In this document: in pieces, positions 37,370-46,176 of the stretch
How positions within the stretch are numbered: the stretch's first letter is position 1
Layout of the letters: each line of letters opens with the position of its first letter
Source: Sinorhizobium fredii
GTDB taxonomy: Bacteria; Pseudomonadota; Alphaproteobacteria; Rhizobiales; Rhizobiaceae
Length of the DNA stretch: 64,000 bases
NCBI RefSeq assembly: GCF_002944405.1
Contig: NZ_CP024307.1
Coordinates: 1,322,501 to 1,386,500 of the forward strand
Reading direction: 5' to 3'
Made by a program: the position numbers and the translations under genes
Notes under the pieces: generated by a model
What the model was told of the DNA's origin: nothing
Database searches by the model: none
What the model saw: only the letters and a program-made list of their open reading frames with translations

Positions 37370-38110
37370 TCAGTCCAGAAATCCGGTCGCCAGCGCGGCT
37401 GCCCAGTCGGCTCGGCCGCGTTCGGCGGCGAGGCGCGACATTGCCCTGTGGTCGTAGGGCAGGCAGCGGAAGCTGACAGTCCAACCGTCAGAAGTGCATT
37501 CGACGATAGCGTAGCGCGCGTCCGGCGCGCCGGTTTCCACGTTGTGCGCCACGGGTTGATCGTCATCGTAACCCGGGCAGCCGACGCTGCCGGGATTGAC
37601 GAGGAGGCGCCCGTCCGCCAGCCGCACGGCGCGCGGAATATGCGTGTGTCCGCAGAGGATCACCGGGTAGTCGACACCATCGGCCAAACGCTCGATCGCC
37701 TTTCGCGCAGCCATGTGGACGACGCCATCGGCTGTCAGCGCCTCCATCCAGTAGGTCTCGTCACTCGTGGGCGTGCCGTGGCAGAGGAAGAACGTATCGC
37801 GATGGACGAGCGTTTCCGGGAGCGCAGCCAGCCATTCCTTGTGGCGCGGTTCGAGTTCGTCACAGGCCGCGCGATCGGAAGGCCCCATTTTGGCCGGCTC
37901 CAGCGTCAGCAGGTAACGATCGTGATTGCCGCGGATCGCCGGCATTCCGCGGTCGATCAGGAGGTCCGCCGTGCGGGCGGCATTGAGCGGTCCGCTCAGG
38001 TGGTCACCCAAATTGACGATGTCGTCGATCCCCTGGGCGTCGATGTCCGCCAGCACCGCCTCAAGTGCCAGGTCGTTGCCGTGAATGTCGGAGATGACGG
38101 CGATCTTCAT
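37370..38110 (-). CDS. Metallophosphoesterase (YfcE/calcineurin-like)
   Basis: 246 aa. The phosphoesterase motifs are all present: MKIAVISDIHGNDLALEA (DxH), NLGDHLSGP (GDxx), IRGNHDRY (GNHD), and GHTHIPRAV (GHxH), with metal-binding Asp, His and Asn. It hydrolyses a phosphodi- or monoester; the substrate is unknown. The gene overlaps nothing and lies 17 bp downstream of the DUF2842 gene on the same strand, so co-transcription is likely. Confidence 0.9.
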   Translation of the reverse strand: MKIAVISDIHGNDLALEAVLADIDAQGIDDIVNLGDHLSGPLNAARTADLLIDRGMPAIRGNHDRYLLTLEPAKMGPSDRAACDELEPRHKEWLAALPETLVHRDTFFLCHGTPTSDETYWMEALTADGVVHMAARKAIERLADGVDYPVILCGHTHIPRAVRLADGRLLVNPGSVGCPGYDDDQPVAHNVETGAPDARYAIVECTSDGWTVSFRCLPYDHRAMSRLAAERGRADWAAALATGFLD

Positions 38111-38127
38111 GGGTGCACCTCAGCCGG

Positions 38128-38340
38128 TCAGCGATTGTTTGCCGGTTTTTCCATCCACTTGATGATCAGCATCGCCGGAAGGATCCACAGGAGCCCGGTG
38201 AAGAAGAAATAGAGAAGATGCACCCACCAGGGCGACGCGCCGAGTAGCAGGGAGGCAAAGGTGACTGCCGCCAGCGCATAGACGATGACAAGAATGATGA
38301 TGAGGACGGTGCCGATGAGTTTTCTGAGGCGTAGGGGCAT
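38128..38340 (-). CDS. Small two-span membrane protein (DUF2842-like)
   Basis: 70 aa from the ATG at 38340. A short basic N-terminus (MPLRLRKLIGTV) leads to two spans at about 8-30 and 40-60, and the protein ends with KWMEKPANNR. The layout fits DUF2842, a small alphaproteobacterial family near cytochrome-oxidase assembly genes, as I recall. It is divergent from ctaA. Function unknown. Confidence 0.7.
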   Translation of the reverse strand: MPLRLRKLIGTVLIIILVIVYALAAVTFASLLLGASPWWVHLLYFFFTGLLWILPAMLIIKWMEKPANNR

Positions 38341-38551
38341 TGGATGTCTTTCGGATGGCGGCAGCCGCGCCGGATCGGGAGAATTGCTTGCGGCTCCCTG
38401 CATCCCGCTTCAACCTGGAACTGGCCGCGACGGCATGCCGCAAAGGCTTCGGCCTTGTTTTGCACGCCGCTCTGGTGCAAATCAACGGCTTTCGAACGCT
38501 TGGCGGCAACCCGTCCCTACAAGGTTGTCGCCGACAAACGAGGAAGACGTC

Positions 38552-39655
38552 ATGGCGCATGCCGAACTGGCAACGGAACAGACGCTGCGGCGCGAGATCG
38601 ACAGAGCCGAGCGCAATCGCCGGCAGATCCGCGGTTGGCTCGCGGTCGTCCTGTTCGCCCTGTTCGCCCTGGTGATTGTCGGCGGTGCGACGCGCCTGAC
38701 GGAGTCCGGCCTGTCGATCACTGAGTGGAAGCCGATCCATGGCGTCGTTCCGCCTCTGTCCGCGGAGGAATGGGAGGAGGAGTTCCGCCTTTACCAGCGC
38801 ATTCCACAATATGAGCAGATGAACAAGGGAATGACCGTCGAGGAGTTCAAGACGATCTTCTGGTGGGAATGGGCGCACCGGCTGCTCGCGCGCGGGATCG
38901 GCGTGGTCTTCGCCCTGCCGCTTCTGTTCTTCTGGCTGACCCGGCGGATCGAGCCGCGATTGCGGCTGCCGCTCCTCGGCATTCTGGCGCTCGGGGGCTT
39001 TCAGGGCTTCATCGGCTGGTGGATGGTCTCCTCCGGTCTCGTCGAGCGCACGGAGGTCAGCCAGTACCGCCTTGCCACGCATCTGGTGATCGCCTGTCTG
39101 ATCTTTGCTGCCTGCATGTGGATCTATCGCGGGCTTTCGCCGCATTCCGGCGATGCGGCGCCGACGCAAAGGTCGCGAATGATGGCCGCCATCATCGCAG
39201 TGATCAGCCTCTTCCAGATCTATCTGGGCGCGCTCGTCGCCGGTCTCGACGCCGGCCTGAGCTACAATACCTGGCCGCTGATGGATGGCGCCCTCGTACC
39301 GGGGGATCTCTTCGTGCAGCAGCCCGCCTGGATCAACCTTTTCGAGAATCCGAAGACCGTGCAGTTCCTGCACCGCGCCGGCGCCTACCTGCTGTTTGCG
39401 CTGGTGCTCGTGCACATGGTCGCCTCCCTTCGAGCCGCGCCGGGCACGACGCATGCACGCCGTTCAGTGCTTCTCCTTGCATTGATAGCCATCCAGGCCG
39501 CGATCGGTATCACGACGCTCGTTCTGCAGGTGCCGATCGGCTGGGGCGTGCTTCACCAGGCAGGCGCGCTTGTCGTGCTCGGCTTCGCGATCGCCCATTG
39601 GCGCGGCTTCGTCGGCGAATATCCGAGACCGACGGCGATCGAAATCCGCAACTGA
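38552..39655 (+). CDS. ctaA: Heme A synthase (COX15/CtaA)
   Basis: 367 aa with eight membrane spans. It oxidises heme O to heme A for aa3-type cytochrome oxidase. Histidine-bearing segments at the ends of the helices are visible: FWWEWAHRLLARG, YRLATHLVIACL, TVQFLHRAGAYLLFAL and WGVLHQAGALVVLG. The N-terminal signature GGATRLTESGLSITEWKPI is intact. The start at 38552 follows GAGGAAG; the open frame extends upstream to 38285 but that part has no support. It ends at a bidirectional terminator facing argC. Confidence 0.94.
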   Translation: MAHAELATEQTLRREIDRAERNRRQIRGWLAVVLFALFALVIVGGATRLTESGLSITEWKPIHGVVPPLSAEEWEEEFRLYQRIPQYEQMNKGMTVEEFKTIFWWEWAHRLLARGIGVVFALPLLFFWLTRRIEPRLRLPLLGILALGGFQGFIGWWMVSSGLVERTEVSQYRLATHLVIACLIFAACMWIYRGLSPHSGDAAPTQRSRMMAAIIAVISLFQIYLGALVAGLDAGLSYNTWPLMDGALVPGDLFVQQPAWINLFENPKTVQFLHRAGAYLLFALVLVHMVASLRAAPGTTHARRSVLLLALIAIQAAIGITTLVLQVPIGWGVLHQAGALVVLGFAIAHWRGFVGEYPRPTAIEIRN

Positions 39656-39680
39656 TCCGCGGCTCGAAAGGCGCAAAGAA

Positions 39681-39710
39681 AAACCCCGGCAGCGATGACT
39701 GCCGGGGTTT
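39681..39710. terminator. Bidirectional terminator between ctaA and argC
   Basis: A perfect 12-bp stem, AAACCCCGGCAG (39681-39692) with its complement 39699-39710, and a 6-nt loop, with T-runs available on both strands. Confidence 0.9.
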
Positions 39711-39727
39711 TGTTTCCTGAGCCTTTG

Positions 39728-40660
39728 TCAGGCAGACAGCATCAGGTCCATGTTCTGGACGGCCGCGCCCGAGGCGCCCTTGCCGAGATTGTCGAGCAGG
39801 GCGACGAGGTTCACATGGGCACCGCCGCTGGTTCCGAATACGAAGAGCTTCATCGTGTCCTTGCCGGCGAGCTCGGTGGCGTCGATCCTGGCAAGCTTTG
39901 CGCTGTCGGCAAGCGGAACCACTTCGACGATCGACTGGCCGGCATAGTGCGCGGCGAGCGCGGCATGGATGCTTTCGAGCGTCGTTCCGGCGGCGAGGTC
40001 GTCGAGATAAAGCGGCACCTGGACGATCATGCCCTGCGGGAACTTGCCGACCGAGGGTGAGAAGACCGGCGCGCGCTCGAGCAGACCGTGCATCTTCATT
40101 TCCGGCACATGCTTGTGCTTGAGCGGGAGGCCGTAGAGGAAGTGTGGGGCGCTGATGCGGTCGGCGTGGTTCTCGTCCTCGATCTGCGCGATCATCTGTT
40201 TGCCGCCGCCGGTATAGCCGGAGACGGCGTTGACGGTGACCGGGTAGCCGTCCGGCAGGACGCCCGCCTGGCGCAGCGGCCGGATCAGGCCGATGGCGCC
40301 GGTCGGATAGCAGCCGGGATTTGAGACGTGCCGCGCGTCGCGAATTTTGGCGGGCTGTGCCTTGTCCATCTCGGCAAAGCCATAGGCCCAGTCGGGCGCG
40401 ACGCGGTGCGCTGTCGATGTGTCGATGATCCGCACCCGATTGTTGCCGGCGACCATGGCGACCGCTTCGCGCGAGGCGTCGTCCGGCAGGCAGAGGATGG
40501 CAATGTCGGCGCTGTTCAGAAGGTCTTCACGCATCGCCGCGTTACGGCGTTCCGCTTCCGGGATCGACAGGAGCTCGAGATCGGAACGACCGGCCATGCG
40601 GGTCCGGATCTGCAGGCCCGTCGTGCCGTGTTCGCCATCGATGAAGATCTTCGGTTTCAT
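39728..40660 (-). CDS. argC: N-acetyl-gamma-glutamyl-phosphate reductase
   Basis: 310 aa from the ATG at 40660 ([18 protein letters not shown]). It catalyses the third step of arginine synthesis. The catalytic cysteine is C117 in SNPGCYPTG, and the [10 protein letters not shown] histidine region is visible. At about 310 residues it is the short type 2 form found in alphaproteobacteria. Its neighbour upstream, agmatinase, acts in arginine/polyamine breakdown, and a gap of 84 bp separates them on the same strand. Confidence 0.95.
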   Translation of the reverse strand: MKPKIFIDGEHGTTGLQIRTRMAGRSDLELLSIPEAERRNAAMREDLLNSADIAILCLPDDASREAVAMVAGNNRVRIIDTSTAHRVAPDWAYGFAEMDKAQPAKIRDARHVSNPGCYPTGAIGLIRPLRQAGVLPDGYPVTVNAVSGYTGGGKQMIAQIEDENHADRISAPHFLYGLPLKHKHVPEMKMHGLLERAPVFSPSVGKFPQGMIVQVPLYLDDLAAGTTLESIHAALAAHYAGQSIVEVVPLADSAKLARIDATELAGKDTMKLFVFGTSGGAHVNLVALLDNLGKGASGAAVQNMDLMLSA

Positions 40661-40744
40661 GATTTTCCTGCTCCTGCAGATGGTTACCGGGGTTTCCGGA
40701 TTCAATCTGGCATAGAATTGAATCAGTTTCTTGAGCGGCGGCGA

Positions 40745-41701
40745 TCAGCCGCGCCGTTCCGCCAGCCATTCGGCTCGAAGGCCCAGCATATACATGGCGA
40801 TGGTCGAGCCAGCAATGGCGGTCAGGTCGGCATGGTCATAGGCGGGCGCCACCTCGACGACGTCGCTGCCGGCGATATGCAATGCTCCCAGCTTGCGCAG
40901 CACCGAGAGGATCTTGGCGCTGGACGGACCGCCCGCAACCGGCGTGCCGGTGCCCGGAGCATAAGCCGGGTCGAGGCAATCGATATCGAAGGTCAGGTAG
41001 GCCGAATGGCTGCCGACATGCCGGACGATGGTGTCGGCGACCTCTTCGGCGCGCATCTCCTCGACCTCGTAGCCGTGGACGATGCGGATGCCGCAGTCGT
41101 CCGGCGCATGCGTGCGGATGCCGATCTGGATCGACCGCTCGACGTCGATCAGCCCCTCGCGCGCGGCCCGACCGACAAAGGAGCCGTGGTCGATACGGCC
41201 CTTTTCATCCGGCCAGGTATCCTGATGCGCGTCGAATTGCACGAGCGCGAGGGGGCCGTGGAGCGCTGCGTGCGCCTTGAGGATCGGATAGGTGACGAAA
41301 TGGTCGCCGCCAAGCGTCAGCAGATAGGCGCCCGACCTCAGGATCTTCGCCGCCTCGCGCTCGATCGTGGCTGGGGTCTTCGCATGGTTGCCATAGTCGA
41401 GCAGGCAGTCGCCATAGTCGATCGTCGCCATGTCGGCGAAGAGATCGCGCTGGAACGGGTATTGGGGATCGTTGTCGAAGATCGCCGACGCCCGGCGGAT
41501 CGCCTGCGGACCGAAACGCGCGCCGGGGCGATTCGAGGTGGCGGCGTCGAAAGGAATGCCCCAGACGACGGCATCCACGTCTTGCAGCCGCTTCGAATAT
41601 TTGCGCCGCATGAAGGAAAGCACGCCGGCATGGGTCGGGTCCGTGGCGGCACCGTGCAGCGAACCGGCGGTAATCGCGTGATCGATGGATTTCGGAGCCA
41701 T
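40745..41701 (-). CDS. speB: Agmatinase/ureohydrolase family protein
   Basis: 318 aa from the ATG at 41701; a TTG at 41707 is also possible. The dinuclear manganese ligands are visible in TLGGDHFVTYP, QFDAHQDTW and TFDIDCLDPAYAPGTGTP. The family splits agmatine or related guanidino compounds to urea and an amine; sequence alone cannot separate agmatinase from guanidinobutyrase or similar. It is the second gene of a leftward pair with the monooxygenase-like gene, with overlapping stop and start regions. Confidence 0.9.
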   Translation of the reverse strand: MAPKSIDHAITAGSLHGAATDPTHAGVLSFMRRKYSKRLQDVDAVVWGIPFDAATSNRPGARFGPQAIRRASAIFDNDPQYPFQRDLFADMATIDYGDCLLDYGNHAKTPATIEREAAKILRSGAYLLTLGGDHFVTYPILKAHAALHGPLALVQFDAHQDTWPDEKGRIDHGSFVGRAAREGLIDVERSIQIGIRTHAPDDCGIRIVHGYEVEEMRAEEVADTIVRHVGSHSAYLTFDIDCLDPAYAPGTGTPVAGGPSSAKILSVLRKLGALHIAGSDVVEVAPAYDHADLTAIAGSTIAMYMLGLRAEWLAERRG

Positions 41702-41703
41702 CT

Positions 41704-42039
41704 TCAACCCTCTGTCTTGCTGAAGCCATAGGCGCGCTCGACCCGCGCCACGCGCACCTCATAGTGGCTGTACCATTCGGCACGGCCGCGCTTTTGCGCG
41801 GCGAGATGATCGACGTTTCTTTTCCAGGCTCGGATGGAATCTTCATCGCGCCAGAAGGCATTGGTGATCCCGAAGCCGTCATTGCCGCGGGCGCTCTCTA
41901 GGCCGAGAAAGCCGGGCTGCTCCCGCGCCAGTTTCTCCATCGCGTCGGCCATGTCTCCATAGCCGTTGTCGCCGTCGGTTCGGGCGGAAGAGAAGCAGAC
42001 GACGTAGTAGGGCGGGGCAGGCAATTTGGCGAAGGGCAT
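41704..42039 (-). CDS. Antibiotic-biosynthesis-monooxygenase-like (ABM fold) protein
   Basis: 111 aa. The central EKLAREQPGFLGLESARGND and AFWRDEDSIRAWKRNVDHLA segments fit the ABM dimeric alpha/beta-barrel fold seen in heme-degrading and quinol monooxygenases. The stop lies at 41704-41706, touching the start of the agmatinase gene, so the two are co-translated. The substrate is unknown. Confidence 0.8.
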   Translation of the reverse strand: MPFAKLPAPPYYVVCFSSARTDGDNGYGDMADAMEKLAREQPGFLGLESARGNDGFGITNAFWRDEDSIRAWKRNVDHLAAQKRGRAEWYSHYEVRVARVERAYGFSKTEG

Positions 42040-42069
42040 CCGACGCTCCCGTGACCGATCCGCAAAAGA

Positions 42070-42096
42070 AAAGGCGGAGCTGAAAGCCCCGCCTTT
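42070..42096 (-). terminator. Terminator of the rplM-rpsI operon
   Basis: AAAGGCGG (42070-42077) pairs with CCGCCTTT (42089-42096); on the minus strand a T-rich run (TTTTCTTTTG) follows. It lies 24 bp after the rpsI stop. Confidence 0.75.
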
Positions 42097-42120
42097 CGAT
42101 CTCGTAATCCGTGAGCGCGA

Positions 42121-42588
42121 TTAGCGCTTGGAGAACTGGAACGAACGGCGTGCCTTCGCACGGCCGTACTTCTTGCGTTCGACGACGCGGCTGTCGCGGG
42201 TGAGGAAACCGCCGCGCTTCAGAACGGAGCGCAGGCCCGGTTCGAAGTAGGTCAGCGCCTTGGCGATGCCGTGACGAACGGCACCGGCCTGGCCGGAGAG
42301 GCCGCCGCCGGCAACGGTCGCGTCGACGTCGAACTGGCCGTCACGGGCAGCGGCGACGATCGGCTGCTGCAGGATCATCTGCAGGACCGGGCGGGCGAAG
42401 TAGGCCGAGAACGGCTTGCCGTTGACGGTGATCTTGCCGGAGCCGGCCTTAACCCAAACGCGGGCGACGGCGTCCTTGCGCTTGCCGGTCGCGTAGGAGC
42501 GGCCCTGCGCGTCGACCTTCTTGACGTGAACCGGAGCGGCCGGTTCCGCGGTCGTGGCAATATCCTTGAGAGCGGAAAGGTCAGCCAT
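42121..42588 (-). CDS. rpsI: 30S ribosomal protein S9
   Basis: 155 aa. The S9 signatures are [38 protein letters not shown] and the basic C-terminus [18 protein letters not shown], whose last residues reach the P-site tRNA. The alphaproteobacterial N-terminal extension ([10 protein letters not shown]) is present. The start is 2 bp after the rplM stop. Confidence 0.97.
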   Translation of the reverse strand: MADLSALKDIATTAEPAAPVHVKKVDAQGRSYATGKRKDAVARVWVKAGSGKITVNGKPFSAYFARPVLQMILQQPIVAAARDGQFDVDATVAGGGLSGQAGAVRHGIAKALTYFEPGLRSVLKRGGFLTRDSRVVERKKYGRAKARRSFQFSKR

Positions 42589-42590
42589 TA

Positions 42591-43055
42591 TCAGGCGCTC
42601 CTTGTGTTCTTGCTGTTCAGCTTGGCGACGTCGAGGACGGTCGGCTGCTGTGCTTCATGCGGGTGGTTCGTACCGGCGTAGACACGCAGGTTCTTCATCT
42701 GGCGACGGCCGAGCGGACCACGCGGAACCATGCGCTCGACGGCCTTCTCGATGACGCGCTCCGGGAAGCGGCCCTCGATGATCTGGCGAGCGGTGCGCTC
42801 CTTGATGCCGCCGGGATAGCCGGTGTGCCAGTAGTACTTCTTGTCGGTGTACTTCTTGCCGGTGAGAACGGCCTTCTCGGCGTTGATGACGATGACGTTG
42901 TCGCCGTCGTCGACGTGCGGCGTGAAGGTGGCCTTATGCTTGCCGCGCAGGCGGTTTGCGATGATGGAAGCGAGGCGACCGACAACGAGGCCTTCGGCGT
43001 CGATGAGGATCCACTTCTTCTCCACCTCTGCAGGCTTCTGAACGAAGGTTGCCAT
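42591..43055 (-). CDS. rplM: 50S ribosomal protein L13
   Basis: 154 aa from the ATG at 43055 ([19 protein letters not shown]); the open frame runs 50 codons further upstream but crosses the promoter. Signatures: [32 protein letters not shown], and [14 protein letters not shown] [20 protein letters not shown]. It is first in the rplM-rpsI operon. The leader is about 108 nt long and contains two hairpins. Confidence 0.97.
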   Translation of the reverse strand: MATFVQKPAEVEKKWILIDAEGLVVGRLASIIANRLRGKHKATFTPHVDDGDNVIVINAEKAVLTGKKYTDKKYYWHTGYPGGIKERTARQIIEGRFPERVIEKAVERMVPRGPLGRRQMKNLRVYAGTNHPHEAQQPTVLDVAKLNSKNTRSA

Positions 43056-43163
43056 ATCTAAACTCTTTCGTTGGACCCGGAAGCGAGCCGGGCGTTTCTT
43101 GTTGCTTGCTTTGGCTCTGAGGAGGCCAAAAAAGAAGGCGGCCCAAAATGGACCGCGATCTGG
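43056..43163 (-). promoter_or_regulatory. 5' leader of rplM with two hairpins (possible autoregulatory structure)
   Basis: Downstream of the promoter at 43170-43198, the transcript would have a first hairpin at 43138-43156 (GCGG with CCGC plus inner pairs) and a second at 43110-43130 (TTTGGC with GCCAAA). Ribosomal-protein leaders often bind their own product; that this one does so is inference only. Confidence 0.35.
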
Positions 43164-43169
43164 GGGCAG

Positions 43170-43198
43170 CTTATACGCAAGCGCAAAAGTTAGGTCAA
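43170..43198 (-). promoter_or_regulatory. Strong sigma-70 promoter of rplM-rpsI
   Basis: On the minus strand TTGACC, exactly 17 bp, then TATAAG. It lies 115 bp upstream of the rplM start. The -35 fits the rhizobial CTTGAC consensus (CTTGACC), and the -10 is near ideal. Confidence 0.8.
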
Positions 43199-43275
43199 GT
43201 GCCACGTTCCTGAGATCCTAAAAGATTTCTATGTAAAATCAAATCCTTAGAACTATGGTTTTATAATACCACATC

Positions 43276-43707
43276 TCAGCGAGGCGGAATCGAATACGTC
43301 GCGGTGGCATGCGCCACCAGATCGTCGCCGCCAACGGGCGCAATTGAGGCATCGAGGACCGCAAGCCGCTTGCCCAGCTTCAGGATCCGGCAGGTGCATT
43401 CGAGCGGCTCGGGCTCAGGCTTGCGCAGGAAGTTGATGTTGAGGTTCGTGGTGACCGCGAGCGCGACCGGACCGATATGCGCGATCAGTGCTATATAGGC
43501 CGAGACGTCGGCAAGCGCGAACAGCGTCGGCCCGGAAACGGTGCCGCCCGGGCGGATGTGGCGCTCGTTCGGGTCAAGCCGCATCGTCGCAAAACCGGGG
43601 CCGGTCGCCGTCACGGCGAAGACCTTGCCGTCCGTATGGACCTGCGGAAAATCCGTGTCGAGGAAGCGATTGAGCTCCTCGACGGTCATGATCGGCTGCA
43701 AGCTCAT
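43276..43707 (-). CDS. PaaI-family thioesterase (hotdog fold)
   Basis: 143 aa from the ATG at 43707, six bases after GGAGGG; an ATG at 43713 is too close to that site. The hotdog core reads RPGGTVSGPTLFALADVSAY with the Asp of the active site, then TNLNINFLRKPEPEPLECTC. It hydrolyses acyl-CoA thioesters, probably aryl- or short-chain ones. It is divergent from the frameshifted enoyl-CoA hydratase, which may share acyl-CoA metabolism with it. Confidence 0.85.
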   Translation of the reverse strand: MSLQPIMTVEELNRFLDTDFPQVHTDGKVFAVTATGPGFATMRLDPNERHIRPGGTVSGPTLFALADVSAYIALIAHIGPVALAVTTNLNINFLRKPEPEPLECTCRILKLGKRLAVLDASIAPVGGDDLVAHATATYSIPPR

Positions 43708-43858
43708 GCGCATCCCTCCATTGCTTACACCCGTTACAGGACGTCCGAGCCCGCCGCGCAAGCCGAAAAATGGTCTTAGCCGGAGATGCTGCCCCGGGGT
43801 TGAAAGAGCGGTAGCGGCGGCGTACCACGGGCCGACCTACGGCGAACCGGAGAAGACC

Positions 43859-44681
43859 ATGGCGGATGTCGTTGCATTCAAGAAGGAAGAGCCGAACGGG
43901 CCTTTGCTGCGAGAGACGAACGGTCCGGTCTTGCGCTTGACGCTCAACAACCCTCCGGCCAACGCACTGTCGATTGCGCTGATGCAGGCGCTTGCGGCCG
44001 AACTCGACGCCGCTGCCGGCGCCAAGGAGATCAAGGTCGTCGTCATCGCGGCCACGGGTAAGGTCTTTTCCGCCGGCCACGACCTGAAGGAAATGACGCT
44101 GCAATCGCGCCGATGAGGATGGCGGCAGGGCCTTCTTCGAGAGTGCCGTTCGGTTGGCGGCCGACATCATGCTGAAGATCACGAAGCTGCCGCAGGCGGT
44201 CATCGCCGAGATTGACGGTCTCGCCACCGCGGCCGGCTGCCAGTTGGTCGCGAGTTGCGATCTCGCCATCTGCACCGACAGCTCGACCTTCTGCACGCCG
44301 GGCGTGAATATCGGTCTCTTCTGTTCGACTCCGATGGTCGCCCTGTCGCGCGCGGCCCATCGCAAGCAGGCGATGGAAATGCTGCTGACGGGCGAAACGA
44401 TCGACGCCTCGACCGCGAAGGACTTCGGCCTCGTCAACCGGATCGTGCCGCAGCAATATCTGCGTCAGGTGGTCGACAAGTATGCCTCCGTCATCGCCTC
44501 GAAGTCGCCGCAGGCACTGAGGATCGGCAAAGAGGCCTTCTACCGCCAGGCAGAGATGCCGCTCGCCGACGCCTATGACTATGCGGTCGGCGTGATGGTC
44601 GAGAACATGCTGGCACGCGATGCGCAGGAAGGGATCGGCGCGTTTATCGGCAAACGCATGCCGGAGTGGAAGGAAGACTAG
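43859..44681 (+). pseudogene. Enoyl-CoA hydratase/isomerase family gene with a +1 frameshift
   Basis: The first frame (43859-44116) gives MADVVAFKKEEPNGPLL and the oxyanion-hole segment VFSAGHDLKEM, then stops soon after TLQSRR. The second frame, shifted by one, picks up at about 44106 (RADEDGGRAFFESAVRLAAD) and continues with IAEIDGLATAAGCQLVASCD to the end at 44681. The total of 823 nt is one more than a multiple of three. An extra A in the CAAT at 44102-44105 (CAT expected) would explain it. Either a recent lesion or a sequencing error; the two halves otherwise look intact. Its stop overlaps the convergent DMT transporter. Confidence 0.85.
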
Positions 44682-45514
44682 GCAAGTCTTAGGAGCAAGG
44701 CACCAAGGGCAATGACGCCGGCGGCGGCTATGCGCCAGACGCTGACGCGCTCCTTGAGGAAGACGACGGAAATCACCACCGCAAAAAGGATCGCCGTTTC
44801 GCGAAGCGCCGCGACGGTCGCGACGGGCGCCCTGGTCATGGCCCAGAGCGCCAGTCCGTAGGCGCCGATCGAGCCCGCTCCGCCGATGAGGCCGCGCCAC
44901 CAGTGGTGCCGGACGTGGCGGAGCACGGGCTTGACGCCGCGGCTGGCGAAGGCCCAAGCAAAGAGCAGGACGGGCGGCAGCAGCGCCATCCACAGCGTGT
45001 AGGAAATGGCATTGCCGGAGACCCGCGCGCCGATACCGTCGACGAAAGTGTAGCTGGCGATCACGCAGGCATTTGAGAGCGCCAGCCCGATCGCCTGTTT
45101 GCCGCCCTTGCGCGATTCGAAGGCGAGCGTCAGCACGCCGGCCGAGATCGTCAGGATGCCGGCGAGCGCGCCGCCGGTAAGATGCTCGCCGACGACGATG
45201 CTGCTGGTGGCGGCGACGATGAGCGGCGCCACGCCGCGCATCAGCGGGTAGACGAGGCCGATGTCCCCGGCGCCGTAGGCGGCCGCCACGAGCTGGAAAT
45301 AGGCGAACTGCAGCACTGCCGAAGCAAGGATATAGGGCCACGCTTCGGCGTCGGGCAGCGGCAGCAACGGCAGGAAAGGCAGCGCCACGACAGCGGCGCC
45401 AAGCGCGATCATGGCGGCATCCAGCGATTTTTCCGCGCCCGCCTTGACCAGCGCGTTCCAGATCGCGTGCAGCAGCGCCCCGAAGAGCACGAGCGCGATG
45501 ACATCAAGCGGCAA
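44678..45514 (-). CDS. EamA/DMT-family transporter
   Basis: 278 aa with ten hydrophobic spans arranged as two five-helix EamA halves (LLHAIWNALVKAGAEK at the start of the first; LGLALSNACVIASYTFVDG at the start of the second). The family exports amino acids, metabolites or drugs. It overlaps the 3' end of the enoyl-CoA hydratase gene by 4 bp on the opposite strand. Substrate unknown. Confidence 0.85.
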   Translation of the reverse strand: MPLDVIALVLFGALLHAIWNALVKAGAEKSLDAAMIALGAAVVALPFLPLLPLPDAEAWPYILASAVLQFAYFQLVAAAYGAGDIGLVYPLMRGVAPLIVAATSSIVVGEHLTGGALAGILTISAGVLTLAFESRKGGKQAIGLALSNACVIASYTFVDGIGARVSGNAISYTLWMALLPPVLLFAWAFASRGVKPVLRHVRHHWWRGLIGGAGSIGAYGLALWAMTRAPVATVAALRETAILFAVVISVVFLKERVSVWRIAAAGVIALGALLLRLA

Positions 45515-45725
45515 GGTGAACCTCTACGGGCGACTTGGAGGGAATTCTCCGCGTTTGTCGCCTTGCTTCCCCCGAAATGCAACCGGATTTGGAGAACTGG
45601 CGTTGAGAGAGCGCTCACGGCTACGAAACGGTGCATAGGGCCGGATGCGAACGCAGCCTTGGTTGACTCGTTGCCGCGCCGCCCCAACTATCGCGCGGCA
45701 ACGACAACAATACTTGGACGCAAGC

Positions 45726-46154
45726 ATGAACCACGATGTCTACCCGGATCACTACCTCGCCGACATCCTGCGCGAGACCAGGACCATTGCTCTCGTTGGC
45801 GCGTCGCCGAAGCCGGAGCGACCGAGCCACCGCGTCATGGCCTTCCTCTTGCGCAAGGGATACCGCGTCATCCCGGTCAATCCGGGCCATGCGGGCCGGA
45901 CGATCCTCGACCAGACCGTGGTGGCACGGCTCGCGGATATCGACGAGCCTGTAGACATGGTCGACGTCTTCCGCGCCGCCCACGCCTTGCCTGCACTGGT
46001 AGACGAAATTCTTTCGCTGCCGAATCTGCCCAAGGTCATTTGGGGCCAGTTGTCGGTCCGCGACGACAAGGCGGCCGCCAAGGCAGAGGCGGCGGGCATC
46101 AACGTGGTCATGGACCGGTGTCCGGCGATCGAATATCCGCGCCTGATCGGCTGA
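45726..46154 (+). CDS. CoA-binding domain protein (YccU family)
   Basis: 142 aa from the ATG at 45726. The CoA-binding Rossmann fold is shown by TRTIALVGASPKPERPSHRV near residue 15, with the VIPVNPGHAG strand, the central DMVDVFRAAHALPALVDE and the end VVMDRCPAIEYPRLIG. Role unknown. It lies 22 bp before metY and is probably co-transcribed with it. Confidence 0.85.
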   Translation: MNHDVYPDHYLADILRETRTIALVGASPKPERPSHRVMAFLLRKGYRVIPVNPGHAGRTILDQTVVARLADIDEPVDMVDVFRAAHALPALVDEILSLPNLPKVIWGQLSVRDDKAAAKAEAAGINVVMDRCPAIEYPRLIG

Positions 46155-46176
46155 CCCGCCAACCATGGAGTTAGGA

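Noticed and set aside
45515..45725. SAM-II riboswitch before the CoA-binding-metY pair
   Set aside because: No sequence resembling the SAM-II core was found in the 211-bp gap.
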